NCBI GenBank assembly: GCA_021307315.1
Contig: JAJSPD010000062.1
Location: 62,001-126,000, forward strand
Reading direction: 5' to 3'
Source: Bisporella sp. PMI_857
Lineage: Eukaryota; Ascomycota; Leotiomycetes; Helotiales; Helotiaceae
DNA length: 64,000 nucleotides
Part shown: one piece after another, positions 55,390-64,000 of the stretch
Layout of the letters: each line of letters starts with the position of its first letter
Numbering within the stretch: position 1 is the first letter of the stretch
Notes under the pieces: model-generated
Told to the model about the DNA's origin: nothing
The model's input: the letters and a program-made list of their open reading frames with translations, nothing else
Databases searched by the model: none
Made by a program: the position numbers and the translations under genes

Positions 55390-58134
55390 ATGGGAATGGG
55401 AATTAGTTCCAACAGGCACCCCGCCTCAAGCCAGCCATTGTCTCAACATAGCGACGCACAATACCTTGACGATTGGCCATTCCGACAGTATTCTGAAGAA
55501 CAACCACGTACTACACAGATAGGCTTGGAAGGGGCAAGAATAGCAGGTGGGATAGCGCAGTGGCCTTTGGAGTATGAAAATAACCGTAGCGGATCCTATA
55601 CAGAACATTCTGATAATTGGAGTCTCCCGCAAGTCTCTAGAACATACTACCAGCACCAGGAGCTTCCGGTTATCCCACCAAGCCGAACTCGTCGGAGGCT
55701 CCAAAAAGAAAGAATCTCCCGTTACGTTGACGAATTCCAGGGAAATGATTTACAATCAACGCCTCTCTCATCACAGCATTACAAAAGGCAGACCTCCTTT
55801 CGCCAGAGCCCCCAGTCGAGTCGAGCCTATATAAGCAATCTAGAAAATGGCCTCCAAACAATTGACGAACGCATTCAGTACAGTAGTTTTAGTGAAACAC
55901 AGCCCGGCGTTCAATCCACTCCAGAGGCTGTAATAAAAACTATCTGGAGGGGCTTTTCATCTCTCTTCCGAAAGGTCCTGAGTCAATATGGCGAAAGGCA
56001 GACCAGCAGCAATTTGGAGGAGAAAACTGAAAACACTACTCAAGAGTATCCTCGCGGAATAAGGCTGTTTTTGATTCTCTTAAGCGCCGCTCTACCTTGC
56101 ATTGTGGTAGGGTTCTCTTCCTATACTAAACGCATTTCTTAGATAGAGAAAAGAAATTGACCAAGTGTTGCATTGCAGGTAGTCTTGGATGACGGAGTCA
56201 TTGGTACTACTTACCTACCAGCAAACCTTTGCTGAGCCCTAGCCCGCTCCTCGCATGACTAACAGCTCGCAGCAATCATAGTTCTTCAGCTTGTATCGGA
56301 ATTTCATGAACCTGCCGATATTGGGTGGTATGCCTCGGCATATTTCCTTCCTCAGATGGTCCTCATGCCATTGTATGGAAAATGCTATGCCCTGTGGAGG
56401 GTAAAGTGGCTGTTTATTTCAGCGTTGGCTATCATCACCGGTAACTCACTCGTACATTTCAGCGGTCATATCTGACAGGCTCAGTCGGTTCCATACTGTG
56501 TGCTATCGCACGCACTTCGGCCATATTCATCACCGGCCGTGCCGTAGCTGGAGTCGGCGCAGCGGGTATCATTACTGGGGCGATGAGAATCATGGCTCTT
56601 GCAGCGCCACGCAAATATCGAGTCTTCCTCGAGGCTGCAAGCGCTGTCATTCTAGGTTGGTCTGCAGGTCGTCTATGCCGGTGGCATATTTGTGGCTAAC
56701 AAAGGTATATTAGGAGCATGCACCGTATCCGGCCCTATCATTGGTGGCGCTATTGCTAATAGCATCGGCTGGCGATGGTCGTTCTGGGTCAACATCCCAA
56801 TTGCTACTGTTTCAATAGTAATAATATTTTTGTTCTGCCCGAAAGGATCGGCTTCTTCTGTCGTTCTTAGTCTTCCCGTGTGGGAAAAGGTCAGAAGGTT
56901 GGACCTGGTTGGAGGATCACTTCTGATATCGAGCCTTGTCTGCCTGACTTGTGCTCTGCAGCTAATATCTAGCTCGAAAGGGCTTAGTAACAGCGAAAAG
57001 CTGCTTGTGATTGGTGCTGTGGTTCTTTTGGTCGCATTTCTAGTCCACGCCAAATTCATCAGTTCTGAAGTTTCCCTCACCCCTAGATGGCTACTGTCCA
57101 TAAAAGCCGTCTGGAGCTGTTGCCTCGGGCTAATCTTTCTTTTTGCAACCACCATAAACTTTATATTCTTCCTCGCAATATATTTTCAGGTACGCAAGAT
57201 ATCAAACCACAATAACAACTTCAAATTAACAGCAGAAATTAGACTGTAGACGGCCAATCTGCCGAAGAGAGTGCAATCAGCTTACTCCCTTACGCTATAT
57301 CTGTTAGCGCAGGAGCTTTTATAACAAGCTTGATTGTATCAAAAACCCGATACTATAACCCGTTTTTCATATTTGGCGGAGCCCTTCTAGCTACTGGTGC
57401 AGGATTGACATGCACTTTGGATATCAACACACCTTCAGTAACACGTACAATTTATCAATCCATTCTAGGATCAGGGTTCGGATGTCTGATGCTGGCAAAC
57501 GTAGCTGCTTGTCAGACGTCTTTGGCGGATGAACACCATTCCATCGCTCAAGGATTGACATTCTTTGCTTCCTTGTTAGGATCGTAAGTCAGGCTGTCAG
57601 CTCACAGCTCAAGGAGAAGAGTACTGAAATTACTTCATCTTTAGTACAATCTCTCTGCCAGTATCCAGTACAATCTTCAACAGGATCCTGAGGATGCGTG
57701 TCGAGTCGCTTGATATACCGTTAATCTTCAAGCGCTTGATAATATTGGACCCAGCCACAGTCAGAGAGTTCATACCAACGGAGTATCAACAAATCGCGCT
57801 GGAGGCACTTGTGTACTCGATACGAAGAACGTTTCTTTTCGGTCTAACCTGCTCGATCGTTTGCGCAGTATCCTTTTACCTTGTACCATGGATACCTATC
57901 ATGTCTGTGTCAGGGGAACGACAACGAGGATCTGGGGTTCCCGATTCCCCACCGAAACTGCCACCGCTGTCGTTTATACAAGACCCAGAAGCGGAACGTT
58001 CTTGGAGATGGCTGTCAAATTCAGCGCGCGTAATGTCAACATCGCGCTCTGGAACCCCGATATCATTTATGAGTTCCATACCTGAAGGCAGTATGAGAAT
58101 AGTGCCAGACCCTGCGCGCACTCCATATACCTAA
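55390..58134 (+). CDS. MFS drug:H+ antiporter-type transporter with long N-terminal extension
   Basis: Seven exons join in phase to 800 residues: 55390-56106, 56179-56203, 56273-56440, 56479-56655, 56705-57189, 57243-57583 and 57645-58134. After about 230 hydrophilic residues rich in Gln/Ser/Arg, the first membrane segment is FLILLSAALPCIVVVLDD. Then come IGWYASAYFLPQM, GRAVAGVGAAGIITGAM, a SGPIIGGAI motif-C-like segment, GWRWSFWVNIP and further segments, in the layout of 14-helix DHA2-type exporters. These export drugs or metabolites by proton exchange. The substrate cannot be inferred. The extension is far longer than usual and may be regulatory. Intron 56656-56704 uses the less common donor GTTGGT; the other donors are mostly standard. 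Confidence 0.85.
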
Positions 58135-59245
58135 TTAATCATATGCGCGAACTAGCAGCGAAAGCGTGGCCGGTGGTCATTTATACCGCCTTAACGTATA
58201 GTTAGGGCTGATAATGAAGGTGTGCGATAGTGGGCAGGCTTGGCGGCTGGCTTGAGAATTCGTTCCGTGGGATATAAGATCGGGGAACATGAAAAAATGG
58301 AAGGCGGCGCGGCGACGATAATGCACATAGCATTAGCTGATCTGAAGAATTATAGCATGGGTGATGATGGCGCAAAGGGAGGGGCGGATGGGATTTGTGA
58401 CAAAAATCTCATTCTCGAATCCAGCATCTTGTTTAACAGTCAGCTGCTATGCCGGAAAGCGCGGTATTAGATAGAACTATAAAGCGTTGCCGACACAAGC
58501 CAGGAGGCTATAATGTGTCCATAATCAGCAACCGCATTTACTGTGCCCGGTCTAGCTTCTATCTACACCTATCTACAGTAGAGTCTGACTTCTAAAACGC
58601 GCCTCTTGCCTTTTTTCCTCGATTGTCGCCGTGTCATTGCTATCCTTCATATTCGTGGTCGTTGATATCACTCAACTGGCTCGAGATGACTCGCTTCGAC
58701 GGGTTTGGAGCATGGTACGGTAAAATGCAAGAATAATCCTAGTCAGTACCCATGAACGTATCAGAATTAGCGGGTCCCTTTATAATTTTAACGACAAATG
58801 ACTAGAATACCACCCTTATTTGTTCAAAACCCTAGATTACCATACTTTGATTTGGAGAATGATTCGAATACCATGATTCTGTTGTCAAGGCGCTACTGTA
58901 TGCAGATCTTACACACACGCAAATAAAGCTTTGATTTCAATTGTAAATCCTTTATGTCTATCCTTTTGCAACTTGTTATTATTGATATGGCAACATAACG
59001 TTTGCCAAAGTAGCGATTAAGGCGTGCGTTGGAGAGGCCGGAGAGTCATATAAGGCAGCTTCTTCTGATCGAAAACGATTCGAGGTTAGCTGTAAAAGCT
59101 GTAAAAGCTGTAAAAGCTGTAGCTTTAGAATCAGAGTTGTGGACTCCAAAAAGCATGGAATTCCAAGTAATTTAATCTATTCAGATGTCTAGAATTACTA
59201 CCGCACAAAACCTGGCTCTTCAGCTACTAAACAGCCACGCCCTTC
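58135..59245. other. Intergenic, with a small tandem repeat
   Basis: No gene supported. At 59088-59122 the 10-mer AGCTGTAAAA is repeated about 3.5 times. Confidence 0.4.
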
Positions 59246-59779
59246 CTATTTCAAAATCTCCCTGCCAAACTCTATCCCTCCTTCCATTGCTCCATCTGCT
59301 CCTAACAAGACGGCTACGTATATCGCTCTCTCCGTCCTACTCAGGTTCTTCCACTTATGCATCGCAGCCCTCTGCACAACCACATCTCCCTTCTTCATGA
59401 TCCTCGTCTCTCCACCATCCAGGCTCAGCTCCAGCTCCCCTTCAAGCATCACAATATAATCCACCGTCTGCGTGCGATGCCAAGACCCTTCTTCCTGCTC
59501 CGGATTAGGGCCAAAGTTTAGATAGGCGACGCCGCTGGCGCCTGCAACGGGGAAAGAAACGTATGGAGGCCCGAAAGAGAGGACGTCGCGGTATGTGCTT
59601 AGGTCCGCGTTGTGGGTTAGGGTGAAAGAGGGCCGTGTCGAGTAGATATAGGACACTGATGTTGTAGGACCTATGATTTGGATTGGTGGTGGGGTAAGAG
59701 GGAGGAAGGACGAGGTTCTTGCCTCCGAGTCTGAATTTGTTGTAATGTGGACACTGAGGTTGGAGGACTCGGTCGTCAT
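59246..59779 (-). CDS. Cupin-domain protein
   Basis: The frame from ATG 59779 encodes 177 residues. The core (about residues 100-150) is a cupin_2 barrel: SWHRTQTVDYIVMLEGELEL, then GDVVVQRAAMHKWKN. His residues in HRT and MHKW and the Glu of LEGE are in positions that usually bind metal. Stand-alone cupins of this type occur beside fungal secondary-metabolite genes as isomerases, oxygenases or accessory proteins. No signal peptide. The Zn2Cys6 regulator lies 660 bases away, divergently transcribed. Confidence 0.85.
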   Translation of the reverse strand: MTTESSNLSVHITTNSDSEARTSSFLPLTPPPIQIIGPTTSVSYIYSTRPSFTLTHNADLSTYRDVLSFGPPYVSFPVAGASGVAYLNFGPNPEQEEGSWHRTQTVDYIVMLEGELELSLDGGETRIMKKGDVVVQRAAMHKWKNLSRTERAIYVAVLLGADGAMEGGIEFGREILK

Positions 59780-60438
59780 ATTGATCAACGTTGCCTGACT
59801 TGGGTTGGATTATGAAATCAAAAATATTAGATGTGCAAGAATGAGGGGGATAGTCAATTTATACTTTTTTCCTCAAATACTAGCCTCGCTGCTCTTCCTT
59901 TTTGGGTTTGAGTAGATTGGTTCCCAACGCGCAACTCGGACTCTAGAATCGATAAATGTTCGGCCCTCCTTGCGTTTGACGCATTCCGAAATTAATACAG
60001 CTACAAGAGCAATTGCAAGTCCGTACCCAATCCCTGATTCGAGATAGTTCTACGGGTTCGCAATTTGATGGCCTTATATATGTTCCTGATTGGCTTGATA
60101 TTAATTACCGTGTTTTCACCTGCATTAATGCTAAGCTTATTTCAGGGTTTTTTTCGCGAGCCGACTACCCTCGTGTTGTCACGTGATTTGATGCACAGCT
60201 TATTTCAGGGTTATTGGCGCGAGCCTACTAAGCTAGATACGGTGATTTATAAGATCTAAGATCATCTGTTCAGCCGCTACTGATACCTTCTTCTTCCTCA
60301 TACATGGTATTATGCGCGAACTTCTTCCCTTATTGTTCTACCTTTGATTCACAGGCTCTTCTGTATCGTTCTTCATGCGAGTTCCAGTCTTCAAGTCTAT
60401 TTATAACCCCAGCTCTTCTTGATAACGAGGGGGCTGCT
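59780..60438. other. Divergent promoter region
   Basis: The region lies between the cupin and the regulator. A pair of direct repeats (about 25 bases around TTATTTCAGGGTT, near 60138 and 60200) is the only visible structure and could hold binding sites. Confidence 0.4.
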
Positions 60439-62063
60439 ATGGGAGCGCTGAGTAAAGGATGCGGATCCTGCAAAAGAAGGAAGGTCAAATGTGACGATAC
60501 ACGTCCAAACTGCACTCGTTGCATTGCAGCGGGCATTAAATGCGCCGGTTTCACACAACGACTGAGATTTGTGGATGAGGAGCCCCGTATCCGACGCTCC
60601 ATGGCAGTCTCTCATGCACAGTCTCTCGAACTATCGACGGTAACAAGACGTTCTCAATTGGTATTTCATAGGGGCCAGATTCACCGGTCTCAACCGCCGA
60701 GTCCTGCTCCTTTCTCTGCAAATACACTACCTTTAACAGCATTCAAGGACGACATATTCATGTCTTATCTAGTGTCTAAGTTGTTTGGAGAGACTCGATA
60801 TCCCTGGAATGCTGCGGAGGAAACTCGATGTGGCTTGCCAATAGCTTGGATCACCGAGCTGGTCAAGACTCCTCAAATGCTGCGCTACAAGTCCTGGGAT
60901 TCTTTGGCCGCGATTATTTTTGGACAAGCTCACAAGAGCGCTAATGTGATAACGAACGCACGTAGACTGTATGGGCAAGCGCTGGTGGAGATCCGCAACC
61001 AACTTTCAGATCCAGATGATCGGCGTGCTGAGAGTACTTTAGCGTCTATAACTGCTCTCAGTATGTATGAGGTAAGGCACAAAAGTCGTTGGCTTGTAGT
61101 GAGGTGCTAATGAGTGCAGATATTTGCATCTAAGACGGAGAAAGCTTGGATGTGGCATGCAAATGGTCTGGGATGGCTTTTGGAGAGGAGAGGTCCATGG
61201 CAGCAAAAGTCCTATGCTAGGAAAAGCATGTTCTTAGAGCATCGTATCATGCTGGTCAGAGATACTCCTTTTCAGCATGTTTAGTATCTGATATAGTGCA
61301 GGTTGCGAAGTCGATTATTTCTCGTCAGAGGACGTTCCTTTGTGATCCAATCTGGAAAACAGTGCCTTGGGAAGATGATTCAGCATCGAAGTTAGCCATT
61401 GATTATCTGGTCGACATTGGGACAGATATCGGTGGATACCTTGCTCAAGTCAAGGCATGCGGCAGCAACAAGAGCACCCGAGAACCTGAGTATTCTCAGC
61501 TCAGAACCCAGGTTGCTCTATGTCTCGGAGAAATGAATGACTGGTGGTGCCAGTGGGAAGCGGAGCATGCGCGATCTGCTACAGAGATCCCTATACACCA
61601 GGCAAATATAGAATCACTCTTCCCCACACTTTTAGAATATGACATGCCATGGACCGCGTTTACGGTTTGCATTCACAACGCAATACGAATCTTGCTACTC
61701 CAGCTATGGCAGATGCTCCTGCTATCTCCCAACTCAATCCAGCCAACTGATCAAGGTGTTGTTCTAGACATGCTAAACGGAACGGCTCTGCTTGGTATAA
61801 CATCTGATACCAGAGGCCTCGCTTGTGAGATTCTGCGGTCTCTCAAATATTGCTATAGAAAGTCCCGGCGTTTTATAAGTACATTCAGCTTTCTGTTCAT
61901 TCAAGACGTAGCATACGGGTGTTTTGATCAGGGCTCAAGAGAAGCTCTATGGATTGCTGGACACGGTTGGGCTGAGCTTATAAATTCCGATGGTACCGAA
62001 GACGCGAACTTGTTGGAGAGACAATTGCCTTTAGGCCAAATAAAAGGTGGAAACGTTGGTTAA
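60439..62063 (+). CDS. Zn2Cys6 (Gal4-type) transcription factor
   Basis: Exons 60439-61071, 61120-61254 and 61302-62063, separated by 48- and 47-nt introns, join in phase to 509 residues. The binuclear cluster is at the extreme N-terminus: GCGSCKRRKVKCDDTRPNC, then TRCIAAGIKCAG, with all six cysteines present. The rest is the helical fungal-specific regulatory region (ITALSMYE, HANGLGWLLERRGP, QLRTQVALCLGEMNDWW). An ATG at 60304 would add 45 residues, but family members start a few residues before the cluster, so 60439 is preferred. It may regulate the adjacent cupin and transporter; that is inference from position only. Confidence 0.88.
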
Positions 62064-63218
62064 GTACGAGCTATAAGTGCTGTATAGAATCTATAGCTGG
62101 GCTCGCGGAGAGAAACACTCGGCATGATGCGGACTAAGTAGTGTCTAGTGGACCAGATGCCCAGAGTTTCTATCACGCATTAGATTTCTCCTTAATTTAC
62201 ACCTTAGAATCTGCTGGTGAGCTCCAAGTAAAAAATAGCCAACTACGTATAAGCTACAGGGGAAGTCTCGATGTGACAGCTCTGACTAGCCGGATACGGT
62301 ACCGTATCTGAGAATCTCGAAGACTGCTAAAAGTATACAGCCAGCTAGCTATATCTCTAGTGTTTAATGAAAATACAAGTTCAATGCATGGGCAGTTAGT
62401 TACGCAAGCGATTGAGTTAGACCGAAGAAGAGGAGGTTGAGAAGCGTGCAAGTGTTTGGGAAAGGGGGTTTGAGCGGAGTTAATTGCGAGAGTTTGTTTT
62501 TAAAGTACAGGTATCTGAAGTCATACATCGAGGCACTTGGTTCATAAAATACCTGTTGATGGGTAAAATCCTGATTCTGGGCGTACGACAATCGTACCAT
62601 TTAGCGATCTCTCGGCACCGAGATCCCCGAGATTCCCAGAATCCCCGCGATCCTGGTGGAATTGATTCCTACTAGCGGCGGCCAAACGTATTCGGTTGGT
62701 CCGTGTGTATTCCTATTTATTCAGCCAATCAAAGTCTTTGTTGATTCCTGTTGAGCACTCTTTATTGGATTCTTGGTGCAACAGAATACTTCTGGCCACC
62801 CAGGTACATATAATGCGGAACAGATTCGTTGCATGATGCAACCTGAAAAAAAAATGCTTATATTGATAACCTGACACCGGAAGGCATTATATCAAAGCCC
62901 ATCAAAAGTAAGGCGCAAGGTAGCCTCGTGAGCAGATCAGTCCCACTCTTGTCGTCCTAAATGGGACTTTATAAGGTATATCCTTGGCGCTGACATGCCC
63001 GACTCTCTCTTATTGGCCCGGTATTCTGTGACGCTTCGGTGACTCACCAACATCGACACTTAGGTTGATGCTAAGAATGAAGTATTTCTTTGGTCTTCCC
63101 AATTCGGAGCGCAGATAAATCAGATATATCATTATCTCCGAATGTCAAGAATATAAAAGTGTAACTGTCAACGTGTGATATCTCTTCTCAATTTTCAACT
63201 AGCATTGATTTCTTCACT
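62064..63218. other. Intergenic, nothing recognised
   Basis: This is the upstream region of the dehydrogenase. A cluster of near-repeats of GAGATTCCC/GATCCCCG type occurs at 62610-62660. No gene supported. Confidence 0.4.
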
Positions 63219-63941
63219 ATGGCTATCTATGTTGTCACTGGTGCAAATAGAGGCATTGGTCTCGAATTTGTGGTGCAGCTCTCTCTCGACTCGGCAAATA
63301 CAATTATCGCCTGCACCCGCTCTTCGTCATCTGATAACTCCGGCCTTGAAGCTTTAAATAAGCATAAAAATATTTACATCCTTACGTGCGATATCTCATC
63401 TTTGGAATCCGTTCGCTCTTTCGCCAAAAATGTCTCGGAGGTTATAGGGTCTGATGGAAAAATTGATTACCTTCTTAATAATGCTGCCATCCAAGATATC
63501 CGAGACGACAATAGTTTGGAAATTACTGAAGCTGGTCTAGTGGCTCATATCAAGACTAATGTCCTGGGCCCCGCAGAAGTCGTCAGAAGTCTCCTCCCAC
63601 ATTTGCAAAGAGGCACCGTGGTCATGAATATGACCTCAGGCATAGCATCGATGACGTTTGGTCCGAGATATCAAGTGCCAACAATGCATACGACGTATTC
63701 GATATCGAAGGCGGCATTAAATATGTTGACTGTGCATCAAGCTAGCGATTTTAAAAAAAGTGAGAGAGGAGTGATTGTTATATGTATGGATCCCGGCTGG
63801 GTCAAGACGCGGATGGGTGGAGACGGAGCGTTGATGGAGAAAGAGGACAGTGTGAGAGGGATATTACAGTGTTTAAGAACATTGACGGATGAGGATTCGG
63901 GAAAATTTTATTACAGCAGTGGAGAGGAAATTCCTTGGTAG
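63219..63941 (+). CDS. Short-chain dehydrogenase/reductase
   Basis: The 240-residue single-exon frame has the full SDR set. The cofactor motif TGANRGIG lies at residues 7-14, the CDISS acidic turn follows beta 3, NNAA is near 88, the catalytic Ser is in MTSG, and YSISK supplies Tyr and Lys. DPGWVKTRMGG follows, as in the C-factor/carbonyl reductase type of classical SDRs. It would use NAD(P)(H) to oxidise or reduce a small carbonyl substrate in the cytosol; the substrate is unknown. No lesion seen. Confidence 0.92.
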   Translation: MAIYVVTGANRGIGLEFVVQLSLDSANTIIACTRSSSSDNSGLEALNKHKNIYILTCDISSLESVRSFAKNVSEVIGSDGKIDYLLNNAAIQDIRDDNSLEITEAGLVAHIKTNVLGPAEVVRSLLPHLQRGTVVMNMTSGIASMTFGPRYQVPTMHTTYSISKAALNMLTVHQASDFKKSERGVIVICMDPGWVKTRMGGDGALMEKEDSVRGILQCLRTLTDEDSGKFYYSSGEEIPW

Positions 63942-64000
63942 TTGAACACAACTCTATCTATAGCAATGCCTGAAACCTGAGAGCTGTGTGAATAGTGTTT

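Overview
The window reads as nuclear DNA of a filamentous ascomycete (Pezizomycotina; the gene content would suit a Leotiomycete, but that is a guess). The grounds are short introns (about 38-72 nt, typically GTAAGT/GTATGT donors, CTAAC-like branch points and CAG/TAG acceptors), several HET-domain proteins, a Zn2Cys6 regulator, a LysM-type secreted protein, and Fot1/pogo, Tc1 and short-LTR transposon remains. Gene models below were spliced by eye, using reading-phase agreement and family knowledge.

Layout. 0-6 kb: a small secreted cysteine-rich protein, a nest of repeats (LTR, a TA-flanked MITE with an internal 74-bp satellite, a long inverted repeat), a relic of a NACHT-type NLR, and a large membrane protein on the minus strand. 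7-16 kb: a HET/NB-ARC/TPR NLR interrupted by one stop codon inside its TPR array, then a dynamin-family GTPase. 16-22 kb: a decayed gene of unknown function and two solo LTRs with perfect 5-bp target duplications. 22-33 kb: three intact genes, namely a HET protein fused to a degenerate USP7-like ubiquitin-protease domain, a multi-pass membrane protein and a HET protein. 33-39 kb: a block of three dead genes, HET, CHAT protease and caspase-like. 39-44 kb: a tiny two-intron gene, a decayed DUF6594 membrane protein, an intact Fot1/pogo transposon with perfect 45-bp inverted repeats, and LTR debris. 44-50 kb: a small secreted protein, a LysM-like secreted protein beside a decayed large secreted protein, and a possibly frameshifted conserved gene. 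50-54 kb: a HET gene lying between two related solo LTRs. 55-64 kb: a calmer segment with an MFS transporter, a cupin, a Zn2Cys6 regulator and a short-chain dehydrogenase.

Taken together, most of the window looks like an allorecognition / programmed-cell-death island. HET, NB-ARC NLR, CHAT and caspase-like proteins are families known or proposed to act in fungal non-self recognition and cell death. Some copies are intact, while the HET-CHAT-caspase block is dead. The most distinctive item is the HET-USP fusion at 22225-25270. Its USP part spans five exons without a stop, yet both the catalytic Cys and His positions are substituted, which suggests a retained pseudo-deubiquitinase (a ubiquitin reader, sensor or decoy) coupled to a death-inducing HET domain.
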